Source: Candidatus Omnitrophota bacterium
Lineage (GTDB): Bacteria; Omnitrophota; Gorgyraeia; Gygaellales; Profunditerraquicolaceae
DNA: 59,268 nucleotides
Assembly (NCBI GenBank): GCA_028712375.1
Contig: JAQTQG010000007.1
Location: 1 to 59,268, forward strand
Reading direction: 5' to 3'
Shown here one piece after another: positions 19,212 through 28,265 of this stretch; positions within the stretch are counted from its first letter, which is position 1, and each line of letters opens with the position of its first letter. The notes under the pieces were generated by a model. That model was not told the DNA's origin and made no database searches. It saw only the letters and a list, made by a program, of their open reading frames with translations. Both the position numbers and the translations under genes were made by a program.

Positions 19212-19239
19212 ATTATAAAGTAAGCGGTTTGATTGTCAA
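19212..19239 (-). promoter_or_regulatory. Sigma70-type promoter, predicted leaderless
   Basis: TTGACA-N16-TATAAT; -10 ends 6 nt before the ATG at 19205; no Shine-Dalgarno. Confidence 0.7.
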
Positions 19240-19322
19240 CCAATAATATTAATATGGTTTACATTTACCCCCATGCCAATGAAAGTAAAACTTTTAGTCA
19301 ACTGTACAATCGGTGCGGGTTT

Positions 19323-20279
19323 TTATCGGCAAGCTATTACATCGCCGCTGGAAACTTTTTGGATTAATCCGGAATCTTTGCGGATAAGCAGGCAGCCATC
19401 CTGGTCAATATCCGTTGCCTGCCCCTCAATATGCTTATTCTGATAATAAACCTTAACCCGGGTGCCCAGAGTAAGGGCAAAATTACGCCATTTATGGATA
19501 ATCTCTTGCGCCCCCCTGTCTTCCAGGAGAAAATAATTGCTTTCGATTTTACGTAAAATTTCCTGCAGCAGGGATACCCGGTTTATCCAGTCGCCATGCT
19601 CTGCCTTTAAGGAAGTAGCCTGGGGAAGTAAAGATGATTTATCGTTGTTCACATTCAAGCCGATTCCGATTACCACAAAATTTACTTTGTCCACCTCGGC
19701 ATTCATCTCGGTTAAAATACCGGCAACTTTTTTATGATGAATAAATATATCATTGGGCCATTTTATCTGCACATCCAGGCCGGTCACTTCTTTTACCGCC
19801 TCACAAATACTTACCGCGCTCATTAAAGTTAATACCGGACAAGCGGCAGGCGAAATCCGCGGCCTAAGGATTAAAGACAGATAGATGCCTTTATATTTAG
19901 GCGATAACCAACTCCTGCCTAATCTGCCGCGCCCCTTAACTTGGGACTCCGCTAACACTAAAGTACCGCTCTGGGCAGCATTCATCCCCAACTGCATAGC
20001 TGAATCCATCGTCGAAGGCAAATAATCGAAATAATGAATATTTTTCCCGATAAATTTTGTGTGCAGGTTACGCAAAACTTCGAATGCAAAAAGGCGGTCC
20101 GGGCAGGATTCCAGCCGGTAACCTAAATGCGGAACAGCAATAATCTCATAGCCTAAATCTTTCAGTTCCTGAATATGCTTCCATAAACCCTGGCGGCTAA
20201 TCCCCAAATGTTTGCTGATCTGGTCTCCGGAAAGATAGTCGTGCTTTTTATTTAAATACTCCAGTATTCTCTCTTTCAT
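19323..20279 (-). CDS. birA: Bifunctional biotin ligase / biotin operon repressor
   Basis: N-terminal HTH (ISKHLGISRQGLWKHIQELKDLGYEI); GRGRLGRSWLSP and KWPND motifs. Confidence 0.95.
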   Translation of the reverse strand: MKERILEYLNKKHDYLSGDQISKHLGISRQGLWKHIQELKDLGYEIIAVPHLGYRLESCPDRLFAFEVLRNLHTKFIGKNIHYFDYLPSTMDSAMQLGMNAAQSGTLVLAESQVKGRGRLGRSWLSPKYKGIYLSLILRPRISPAACPVLTLMSAVSICEAVKEVTGLDVQIKWPNDIFIHHKKVAGILTEMNAEVDKVNFVVIGIGLNVNNDKSSLLPQATSLKAEHGDWINRVSLLQEILRKIESNYFLLEDRGAQEIIHKWRNFALTLGTRVKVYYQNKHIEGQATDIDQDGCLLIRKDSGLIQKVSSGDVIACR

Positions 20280-20352
20280 CGCGCACCTTCTATTTTATTT
20301 AATTCATTAGACCAAATGACTTTAATATTAGAATAACTAGAAGGTGCGGGAT
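20280..20352 (-). repeat. Family C element, copy 2
   Basis: CGCGCACCTTCT...AGAAGGTGCGGG ends; fills the gap from the upstream stop codon to the birA ATG. Confidence 0.8.
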
Positions 20353-21393
20353 TCATCTTTTCTTTAAATACTCCGCAAACTTGCCCCAAAAAGGATCAAC
20401 CTTGGGATGCTTAAGTTCATACCTTTTTCCCTTATTTAGAACATACATTCCTTCCGACTGCGCCGTAACTTCACCGGCAATGCTGGCAGGAATCCCCGCT
20501 TTTTCCAAAGCCTCAACAATAAACCTGGCTTTTTGCTTATCCGCCGTAGCCAATAAAGTCCCTTCGCTGATAGATTTATAAGGATCAATATCGAAACATT
20601 CACAGGTCAATTTAACCTCTTCCTGTATAATTATCTTGCTTAAGTCAATGCGCATGCCGACATGGCTGTGTTGCGCAATCTCAAAAAGCCCGCCCCAGAC
20701 CCCGCATTCCGTAGCATCATGCATCGCAGTTACTCCGCCGATAGATGCCGCAATCGCGGCGTCCTTAACCGTGGACATTTGATAAAAAACATTCTGCGCG
20801 CGTTTAAGAAAAGATTTTCCGTGCTTTGCTTCCAAGAATTCCGGAAAATAAGCGCTCATCAATCCTGTAGTTTCAATCGCCGGCCCCTTAGAAACAATAA
20901 TAACATCCCCGGCTTTAGCCCGGGGGATAACTAATTTTCTCTTTGGCCCTAAACCAAACATCGTAGCTCCGCCAACCATCGGATAATTGCATCCGGCATA
21001 TCGGGCAGTGTGCCCGGTAACCACGCTGATTTTGAGCTTCCGGCATTCTTGATGCACCGCATCCCACATCTTCACTAATTCCGGCTCAGTCATCTCCGGA
21101 GGAAGATTTAAATCTATCGCCAAATATTGCGGGGCGATACCGCTTACCGCAACATCGCTGGCAATAATATGCACGGCAAACCAGGCAGCTTTTTCCAACC
21201 CCAATTCTCTGGCAATAAAAAAAGGGTCACAGGACAAAACCATTACCTTTGCCCCCAAATCCACTACTCCGAAATCTACTCCGTTTTGCGGGCCCACAAT
21301 AATGGCGTTATCCGGCTTGCCTAATTTACGATAAATATGCCGATTAAAAAAATCCGGATGGATTTTTCCCAGAGGAGGTAAGCTATTTTTCAT
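20353..21393 (-). CDS. AIR synthase-related (HypE/ThiL-like) protein
   Basis: PurM-like fold features: MVLSCDPFF...AWFAVHIIASDVAVSG...GGVTAMHDATECGVWGG; start overlaps the NifS-like stop. Confidence 0.8.
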   Translation of the reverse strand: MKNSLPPLGKIHPDFFNRHIYRKLGKPDNAIIVGPQNGVDFGVVDLGAKVMVLSCDPFFIARELGLEKAAWFAVHIIASDVAVSGIAPQYLAIDLNLPPEMTEPELVKMWDAVHQECRKLKISVVTGHTARYAGCNYPMVGGATMFGLGPKRKLVIPRAKAGDVIIVSKGPAIETTGLMSAYFPEFLEAKHGKSFLKRAQNVFYQMSTVKDAAIAASIGGVTAMHDATECGVWGGLFEIAQHSHVGMRIDLSKIIIQEEVKLTCECFDIDPYKSISEGTLLATADKQKARFIVEALEKAGIPASIAGEVTAQSEGMYVLNKGKRYELKHPKVDPFWGKFAEYLKKR

Positions 21394-22543
21394 AAAGAGG
21401 AGACATCGCGCGTAATTTTTGAACAACCGGTGGTAATTTTTCTAAAAGATAATCTATGTCGGACTCTTTGGTCCAACGTCCCAGCGTAATCCTAAGCGAC
21501 CCATGCGCTGTTTCATGATCTAAACCAATCGCCAATAAAACATGCGAAGGCTCAAGAGAGCTGGAGGTACAAGCTGAACCGGTAGAACAGGCAATCCCCA
21601 GCAAATCCAGGCTCAACAGCATAGATTCGCCTTCAATATATTTAATCGAAAAATTTACACTGTTGGGCAGCCTTTGCGTAGGATGGCCATTAAGCCTCAC
21701 CTCAGGAATTCTGGCGGGAATCTCTTTAATCAATCTGTCCCGCAAACCGCTCTGAAATTTTATCTCATCTTCCATTTTATTCTGACAAAGTTCAATAGCT
21801 TTGGCTAACCCTACAATCCCGGCGATATTATGTGTAGAGGCACGCCTGCCTCTTTCCTGATCTCCACCGCGCATAAATGTTTCAAGCCGCGTACCTTTTC
21901 TAACATACAAAGCTCCCACCCCTTTCGGGCCGTAAAATTTATGTGCCGAAAGCGACAAAAGATCAACATTAAGTTTATCCACATGAATCGGGATATGCCC
22001 TATAGTCTGCACGGCATCAGTATGAAAATAAACCCCCCTATCTTTAGCCAACTTACCTAATTGCGTAATCGGCTGAAGTGTCCCGATTTCATTATTCGCA
22101 TGCATAATACTAACCAAAATAGTTTTATCAGTAATTGCTTTTTTTAAATCATCCGGTGAAACTAAACCATCTTTATCCACCTTCAGATAAGTAACTTTAA
22201 AACCCTTTTTTTCCAAAAATTTAGCCGGCTCGCTGATTGCGTGATGTTCAATGGCAGAGGTAATAATATGATTGCCTTTTTTTTCTAAAGCATAAGCAGT
22301 ACCCAAAAGCGCGTAATTGTCTGACTCTGTTCCTCCGGAAGTAAACACAATTTCCTCTGGTTTTGCGCCGATAAAATCCGCCAAAGCCTGACGGCTGTCC
22401 TCCAGGGCTTTCTTGGCCTCCTGGCCGTAAGCATGCAGGCTTGAAGCATTACCGAATTTGTCGAAAAAATACGGTTCCATCGCCGCAACAACTTCCGGAT
22501 CCGCGGGGGTGGTCGCCGCATAATCTAAATATACCTTTTTCAT
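21383..22543 (-). CDS. Cysteine desulfurase (NifS/IscS family)
   Basis: YLDYAATTPADPEV, LSAHKFYGPKGVGALYVRKG, CSTGSACTS. Confidence 0.96.
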   Translation of the reverse strand: MKKVYLDYAATTPADPEVVAAMEPYFFDKFGNASSLHAYGQEAKKALEDSRQALADFIGAKPEEIVFTSGGTESDNYALLGTAYALEKKGNHIITSAIEHHAISEPAKFLEKKGFKVTYLKVDKDGLVSPDDLKKAITDKTILVSIMHANNEIGTLQPITQLGKLAKDRGVYFHTDAVQTIGHIPIHVDKLNVDLLSLSAHKFYGPKGVGALYVRKGTRLETFMRGGDQERGRRASTHNIAGIVGLAKAIELCQNKMEDEIKFQSGLRDRLIKEIPARIPEVRLNGHPTQRLPNSVNFSIKYIEGESMLLSLDLLGIACSTGSACTSSSLEPSHVLLAIGLDHETAHGSLRITLGRWTKESDIDYLLEKLPPVVQKLRAMSPLYEK

Positions 22544-22615
22544 CCCGCACCTTCTCCTTATCCTTTTATTCTAATCCCTGCGCCTTTTTGTTTAAATAAA
22601 AGAAGGTGCGGGATT
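22544..22615 (-). repeat. Family C element, copy 3
   Basis: CCCGCACCTTCT...AGAAGGTGCGGG ends with a diverged interior; contains the larE-like stop codon. Confidence 0.75.
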
Positions 22616-23422
22616 CGCCTTTCCAATTACCTCGTTTAAACTGCCAGTACGGTACCCTTCTAAATCTACAGTAACATAGCTGTATCCGAGCCCTTTTAAT
22701 TTTTTCACTATTTCTTTACGCTGCTTCATCAACTTACTAATTTCATTTTCATCTACTTCAATCCGGCAAAGCCCGTCATAATGCCGCAAACGTACCTGCT
22801 GAAAGCCCAAGCGGTTTAAATATGCTTCCGCCCGGTCAATACGTTTAAGCAAACCAGCCGTAATCTTAACACCGTAAGGAATACGCGAAGCTAAACAGGC
22901 AAGACTCGGTTTATTCCAGCTGGAAAGGCCCATTTTTTTACTTAACAAGCGGATATCTTCTTTGTTAAAACCTGCCTGAATCAAAGGTGATTTTATTTTA
23001 AGCTGGCGCTTAGCAATATTGCCCGGGCGATAATCTTTCCGGTCTGTAAGGCTGCTGGCTTCTAAAATAAAATCCAGCTTATTCTGCTTGGCTATAATGA
23101 TTAATTTTGAAAAAAGCTCCTGCTTACAGAAATAACAACGGGTCACCGGATTATCCGTAAATTTTTTATTGCCCAGCTCATTGGTCCGGATAATTTTAAA
23201 TCTTGAACCGATTTGTTTAGCCAGTATTTTTGCTTTAGCCAGCTCTCCCTTGGGATAAGCGGCCGAAACCGCGGTAACGGCCATAACCTTGCCCGGAGGC
23301 AATACCAGCGCACAGATCTTAAGTAAAAAAGCGCTATCCTGCCCGCCGGAAAACGCAACTAACACCGATCGGTAGGACAGAATTATACGCTTAAGTAATT
23401 CCAGCTTATCCTGCAGTTCCAT
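22592..23422 (-). CDS. LarE-like ATP-dependent sacrificial sulfur transferase
   Basis: AFSGGQDSAFLLK PP-loop; RCYFCKQELFSKL; ACLASRIPYG motifs. Confidence 0.88.
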   Translation of the reverse strand: MELQDKLELLKRIILSYRSVLVAFSGGQDSAFLLKICALVLPPGKVMAVTAVSAAYPKGELAKAKILAKQIGSRFKIIRTNELGNKKFTDNPVTRCYFCKQELFSKLIIIAKQNKLDFILEASSLTDRKDYRPGNIAKRQLKIKSPLIQAGFNKEDIRLLSKKMGLSSWNKPSLACLASRIPYGVKITAGLLKRIDRAEAYLNRLGFQQVRLRHYDGLCRIEVDENEISKLMKQRKEIVKKLKGLGYSYVTVDLEGYRTGSLNEVIGKANPAPSFI

Positions 23423-23435
23423 AACAAAGCTGTTT

Positions 23436-23657
23436 TTATAAGGCGACGACTTCTTTTATTTCCGGGACTTCCTGCCTGAGAATTTTTTCAATACCATTTT
23501 TTAAGGTCATTGAACTCATCGGACAGCAGCCGCAGCTGCCTTTTAATTTTAACTTCACTATCCCGTCAGGCGTAACTTCTACCAATTCCACATTTCCGCC
23601 ATCGGCCATTAACATCGGACGAACCTTATCTAACGCTTTTTCGATTCTTTCTCTCAT
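23436..23657 (-). CDS. NifU C-terminal-like Fe-S scaffold (Nfu)
   Basis: [19 protein letters not shown]...[18 protein letters not shown]. Confidence 0.94.
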   Translation of the reverse strand: MRERIEKALDKVRPMLMADGGNVELVEVTPDGIVKLKLKGSCGCCPMSSMTLKNGIEKILRQEVPEIKEVVAL

Positions 23658-23670
23658 TTTTTCTCCTTGT

Positions 23671-23815
23671 CTACCTAGACAACACCAACGCAATACCAAT
23701 CAGCGTTGGGTGTCTGGTCTGCCTAGACAACACCAACGCAATATTCGCCACATGGCGAACACTGGCCCAATTCCAATCTGGGCCAGGTACCAATCAGCGC
23801 GGGGTGCCAGGCGGT
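23671..23815. repeat. Family B palindrome cluster with a nested copy
   Basis: CCAACGC-AATACCAATCA-GCGTTGG; a second copy split in its loop by GTTCGCC-ACAT-GGCGAAC and CTGGCCC-AATTCCAATCT-GGGCCAG. Confidence 0.8.
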
Positions 23816-23908
23816 TATTCTCATATACCCTATTCAATTGTACCACCGCAAAAAATGCCTGCAACTTAATTATTCCACTTCGCCGGGCAAAAACATTCTA
23901 ACAATTAA

Positions 23909-24826
23909 TTAAAAATTGTTTTTTGACAAATAATTGAAAACGCTTAAAGCGGCCTTGGAGCCTTCTCCGGCGGCAATAATAATCTGTTTCTCGGGGACAT
24001 CCGTTACATCTCCGGCGGCAAAAATTCCCGGAATATTTGTTTGATTGCGCGAATCAATAACAATTTCGTTTTTCAGGTTTTTTTCTACACTCTGGGCAAA
24101 TGCCGAATTAGGAACAAGCCCGGCCTCTACAAACACCCCTTGCACAGCCAACTCTTTCTCTTGATCTGGACTTTTTACCTTTATCCCGTTAACAAATTTA
24201 TCACCAAAAACAGAAACCACTGAATGATTATTCAGGATTGTAACATTAGCCGCCTCCTGAACCTTGCGCAGCATAATCGCATCGCCGGAAAGATTCAAAG
24301 TATTATTAATCACATAAACATGCTTGGCAATTTTCATTAACTGCAGGACTGCATCTAACGCGGAATTTCCCCCGCCGATAACCGCAACATCTTTTCCGGA
24401 AAATAACGGCCCATCACAAGTCGCACAATAGGTAAGGCCGCGGTTCTTGAACTCTCTTTCACCGGCAACACCTAATTCTTTTGATTTCTTCCCGGAAGCA
24501 ATAATCACGCTTCTGGCCTGATAATCTGCCTTATTGGTTTTTAACCGGATAACCTGCCCCGTTTTTTCCAATTCCAAGGCTTCTTCATTCTCTTTAAGCG
24601 CTGTACCGTATTTAAGCATATGCTCTTGAAATTTCTGCGCCAGTTCCGGGCCGGTAATAAATTGATACCCGGTGTAATTTTCAATATCTCCGCTCCAGGC
24701 AGCCTGCCCGCCGATATCCAGGCTAACCACCAAAAAATCCATCTGTTTTCTGGCCGCATAAACACTAGCGGTAATCCCCGCCGGCCCGGCGCCAATAATA
24801 ATCAAATCATAAATTTTATTTTCCAC
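23909..24826 (-). CDS. trxB: Thioredoxin reductase
   Basis: IIGAGPAGITASVYAARK, CATCDG redox motif, GDVTDVPEKQIIIAAGEG. Confidence 0.95.
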   Translation of the reverse strand: MENKIYDLIIIGAGPAGITASVYAARKQMDFLVVSLDIGGQAAWSGDIENYTGYQFITGPELAQKFQEHMLKYGTALKENEEALELEKTGQVIRLKTNKADYQARSVIIASGKKSKELGVAGEREFKNRGLTYCATCDGPLFSGKDVAVIGGGNSALDAVLQLMKIAKHVYVINNTLNLSGDAIMLRKVQEAANVTILNNHSVVSVFGDKFVNGIKVKSPDQEKELAVQGVFVEAGLVPNSAFAQSVEKNLKNEIVIDSRNQTNIPGIFAAGDVTDVPEKQIIIAAGEGSKAALSVFNYLSKNNF

Positions 24827-24846
24827 TTTATACCTCTGCTAAATTC

Positions 24847-25083
24847 TTATAGCCCAAGCGCGGATTTAATTCTCTCTTTATCAAACCCGACAATAATTTC
24901 TCCGCCGATATCTAACACCGGAACCCCCATCTGCCCGGTTTTCGCCATCATTTCATTGGCTGCCGACTGATCAATAGAAACATCCAGATTTTGAAATTCA
25001 ATGTTATTGTCTTTTAAATATTGTTTTACGCGGATACACCAGGGGCAAGTAGAAGTACTATAAACTTTTACGCTCTTTGCCAT
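24847..25083 (-). CDS. Glutaredoxin/NrdH-like redoxin
   Basis: STCPWCIRVKQYL with GVPVLDIGGEIIVGFD. Confidence 0.93.
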   Translation of the reverse strand: MAKSVKVYSTSTCPWCIRVKQYLKDNNIEFQNLDVSIDQSAANEMMAKTGQMGVPVLDIGGEIIVGFDKERIKSALGL

Positions 25084-25103
25084 GCTCTCCTCCTTAGCTA
25101 CCG

Positions 25104-25574
25104 TCAGACAGGTTTTTTTAAATGCAACGGGGCAAGATCAACAATTTCTTCCAGCTCTAAAAGAATAAGGCTTTGGGGATGCGGGAGTTTAGCCTCAGGA
25201 TGATGCCCCTGCCCCTTATCCTGTGTTAAATTCTTCAACAGCCTTTTTGTCAGGCGGGAAATAATTTTATCCTCCCAGGCCTTAATAAGCTCCTGGCTGA
25301 TTATTTCATCTTTGATAATTCTGGCTTTCCCTTTAAAGCAATAGCCGATGAATTTATGCTCATCCACCGCGCTGATGCTTATGTGCGGATTATTAGCAAT
25401 ATTCTTTCCGGTTGAGCCCTGATAAACATCAATCAGATAAATCCTGCCGGCCGGGTCAATCTTAACAATGCCTTTACATGAGCTATGCGGAAATCCATTT
25501 TTATCAATCGAGGAAACAATCACAAATCCCTGATTGTGCAAAAAATCAACAGCTGCTGCGGGTATAGGTTTCAT
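25104..25574 (-). CDS. Pyridoxamine 5'-phosphate oxidase-like flavoprotein
   Basis: VDFLHNQGFVIVSSIDKNGFPHSSCKGIVKID split-barrel start. Confidence 0.8.
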   Translation of the reverse strand: MKPIPAAAVDFLHNQGFVIVSSIDKNGFPHSSCKGIVKIDPAGRIYLIDVYQGSTGKNIANNPHISISAVDEHKFIGYCFKGKARIIKDEIISQELIKAWEDKIISRLTKRLLKNLTQDKGQGHHPEAKLPHPQSLILLELEEIVDLAPLHLKKPV

Positions 25575-26758
25575 TTTAACCCCTGCGCGAATTTAGACCC
25601 GAATTCAAAACAACTTTTTAACTCCAAGGCATCCGGGACGTATTTAAAAGATAACTCCGGAAGAGCCTGCTCCATTGCGCTATCTTTAAGCATTTCCTGC
25701 ATTTCTTTAGTTGCTCCGCCGGCCCAGCCGTAGGAACCAAAAAAACCTGTTTTTCTCCCCCGGGGTTTTAACCCCTTGACTATCTCTAGAAATGCGGCGA
25801 TATTCGGCAGCATATCATTATCATGCGTTGAAGAACCGAAAACAAATCCTTTAGCGGATAACATTTGTGTAATTATTTCCGTACGGTCGCTCTGTGCTAC
25901 ATCATAAAGCTTAACTTCTACTCCGCAAGAAGCGATACCCTCAACGATTTTTCTCGCCATTTTTTCGGTTGCTCCCCACATTGTCTCATAAACAACCACT
26001 GCCTTATTCTCGGTTTCTCCTTTAGCCCAGGAAACATAAGCATTAATTATCTTAAAAGGATCAGTTCTCCAGATGACCCCGTGGCTGGGTGCAATAATTT
26101 TAATCGGTATATTTAATTTCTGCACATCCTGGATCTTCTTCAAAATCACTGATCCCAGCGGCCAAAGAATATTCGCATAATACTTCTTGGCTTCATCCAT
26201 TAAAGCGCATTGATCAACCTGATCATCAAACCGGCCGCTAGTGGCAAAATGCTGGCCGAACGCATCATTAGGCATAAGCAGCGCATCTTGCGGGCAATAT
26301 GTAAACATACTGTCCGGCCAATGAATCATGGGCGCTTCGATAAAAGTAAGCGTACGCCTGCCTAATTCTAATTGATCATTGGTTTTAACCACCTGAAAAT
26401 CCCAATCTTTATAATAATGTTTATACAAGCCTTCCTGGCATTTAGCGGTACCTAAAATCTTAGCTTTGGGACAAAGCGGCATAATTGCCGGTAAAGCTCC
26501 AGAGTGGTCTGTCTCAACGTGATTAGCAATAATATAATCGATCTTCTCTAAGGGAATAACCTCTTTGATATTATCAATTAATTCCTGGGCAAATGCTCCA
26601 TGCACTGTATCAACAAGCGTAATCTTCTCATCAATAATCAAATAAGCATTATAGCTGGAGCCTCTTTGCGTAGTATAAGTGTGCCCGTGAAAATTACGCA
26701 CACTCCAATCCACTACCCCCACTGAATAGATATCCGGTAATATTTTTATCGCTGCCAT
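25571..26758 (-). CDS. Flavodiiron protein (FprA-type)
   Basis: NHVETDHSGALP metal ligands; C-terminal flavodoxin domain VYETMWGATEKMA...GSSTHDND...FGSYGWAGG; start at M8 after a Shine-Dalgarno. Confidence 0.95.
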   Translation of the reverse strand: MAAIKILPDIYSVGVVDWSVRNFHGHTYTTQRGSSYNAYLIIDEKITLVDTVHGAFAQELIDNIKEVIPLEKIDYIIANHVETDHSGALPAIMPLCPKAKILGTAKCQEGLYKHYYKDWDFQVVKTNDQLELGRRTLTFIEAPMIHWPDSMFTYCPQDALLMPNDAFGQHFATSGRFDDQVDQCALMDEAKKYYANILWPLGSVILKKIQDVQKLNIPIKIIAPSHGVIWRTDPFKIINAYVSWAKGETENKAVVVYETMWGATEKMARKIVEGIASCGVEVKLYDVAQSDRTEIITQMLSAKGFVFGSSTHDNDMLPNIAAFLEIVKGLKPRGRKTGFFGSYGWAGGATKEMQEMLKDSAMEQALPELSFKYVPDALELKSCFEFGSKFAQGLK

Positions 26759-26793
26759 AACTCCTCCGTATCCTAGCAATACCCTGCCAGCTC

Positions 26794-27498
26794 TTAATAA
26801 CCTTGGAAATTCTCGGTTACTACCCTCTCTTTTGCTATGCCTAACTCTTCAAGCAGAAGCTTACACATCGCCTCCACCATCTGCGGCGGCCCACATAGGT
26901 AAAATTTTCTTTCCCGATAGTCCGAAACCTCGTTTTTGATTACCTGAGCGTTAATCCGGCCGACCGTACATTTAAACCCGGGTTCGGTTTCACATAACAC
27001 ATGCGCAACTTTTAGGTTGGAATAATTTTTTACCATCGCATCGAAGTCTTCCTTAAAAACTACATCCCTCACTGAACGATTCGCATAAACTAAAACTATG
27101 TCGTTGCCTAAATTTTTATCCACCACATATTTACAGATGCTGCGAATGGGAGTAATCCCTATACCGCCGGATAAAAAGACAATCTTGGAAAACGATTCAT
27201 CTAAAACAAATTTTCCAAAAGGATACTGAATGGTAACCTGATCGCCGGCTTTTAAATCATCCAGGACTTTGGAAAAATCGCTCTCGGTCAGTTTCTTAGT
27301 AAATTCCAGGTAGCATTTTTCGGTGGGGGAGCTGGAAATCGAAAGATATTTTTTAAGACGGGGATCATCCTTAAGCTGCACAGAAAGAAACTGTCCGGCT
27401 TTAAAATCCAAATCACCGGGCGGCTCCAGGCGGAAACTTTTAACATTATAGTTACGCCGGATAATTTCTTTAATTTTAACTTTGAGCTCCACTGGCAT
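26794..27498 (-). CDS. FAD/NAD(P)-binding ferredoxin reductase-like protein
   Basis: KYLSISSSP, GGIGITPIRSICKYV and YLCGPPQMVEAM. Confidence 0.9.
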   Translation of the reverse strand: MPVELKVKIKEIIRRNYNVKSFRLEPPGDLDFKAGQFLSVQLKDDPRLKKYLSISSSPTEKCYLEFTKKLTESDFSKVLDDLKAGDQVTIQYPFGKFVLDESFSKIVFLSGGIGITPIRSICKYVVDKNLGNDIVLVYANRSVRDVVFKEDFDAMVKNYSNLKVAHVLCETEPGFKCTVGRINAQVIKNEVSDYRERKFYLCGPPQMVEAMCKLLLEELGIAKERVVTENFQGY

Positions 27499-27500
27499 AT

Positions 27501-28058
27501 CTATTTGCCGCCGCAACAAGCGCCCCAAGGTTTTTTAATCTTCTCCGGGGCAAGCAACACTCCTTTTAAGTTCTCAAAAACCTCGCCAAAATTAACCGAA
27601 TTAGTTATTTCACTGACTGCCTGAACATACCTAAGGCAATCATCTTTATCAATAATCAAAGTCCCTCTGGCCAAAAGGTTTAACTCTTTAATCAAAAATC
27701 CGTAATTTAAGCCGAAAGAGTTGAATTGATAATCCGAAAGCACTAACTCGTTCTTTATTTCATTGGCCGAACAAAACCGTGCTTGAGCAAAAGGTAAATC
27801 TTTGCTTATCCCGATCACCACCACCTCCGGGCTAAGTTGGGCGGCTCTTTGATTAAATTCTTTAACCTGCAAATCACAAACCGGCGTATCCAATGAAGGG
27901 AAAAAATTAACTACTTTGATTTTTCCGCTGAAATCCGACAACCTGACAACTTTCAGATCCTGAGAGGTAAGCTTAAAATCAAAAACCCTGCGGCCCACCT
28001 TAACCGGCCTGCCGGTTAAGGTCAAAGGCGCCCCTTTAAAAGTAACTATCCTGGCCAT
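27501..28058 (-). CDS. tpx: Thiol peroxidase (Tpx-type peroxiredoxin)
   Basis: NFFPSLDTPVCDLQVKEFN; two conserved Cys. Confidence 0.88.
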   Translation of the reverse strand: MARIVTFKGAPLTLTGRPVKVGRRVFDFKLTSQDLKVVRLSDFSGKIKVVNFFPSLDTPVCDLQVKEFNQRAAQLSPEVVVIGISKDLPFAQARFCSANEIKNELVLSDYQFNSFGLNYGFLIKELNLLARGTLIIDKDDCLRYVQAVSEITNSVNFGEVFENLKGVLLAPEKIKKPWGACCGGK

Positions 28059-28072
28059 TACCCTTTTTCTCC

Positions 28073-28234
28073 TTAAGCTATTTTTTCAAACTGATCTTTG
28101 CCTACCCCGCATTCTGGACAAACCCAATCAGCCGGCAAATCTTCAAAGCTGGTTCCGGGAGCAACCCCATTATCCGGATCGCCAATGCCCGGATCATAAA
28201 TATAACCGCAAACTAAACATTTATATTTGCTCAT
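28073..28234 (-). CDS. Rubredoxin (53 aa)
   Basis: [53 protein letters not shown] with two CxxCG motifs; missed by the ORF track because of length. Confidence 0.97.
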   Translation of the reverse strand: MSKYKCLVCGYIYDPGIGDPDNGVAPGTSFEDLPADWVCPECGVGKDQFEKIA

Positions 28235-28265
28235 TCATTCCTCCATAAACATAAGAACCTTTAAT

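Noticed and set aside
19206-19322. Possible cobalamin riboswitch upstream of the BtuB-like receptor
   Set aside because: The gap is about 117 bp, shows no B12-box-like sequence, and the promoter lies immediately at the start codon, leaving no room for a leader.
22592-23422. Lactate racemase nickel-pincer maturation system (LarE)
   Set aside because: No larB, larC or larA in the window; only a LarE-like sulfur transferase can be claimed.
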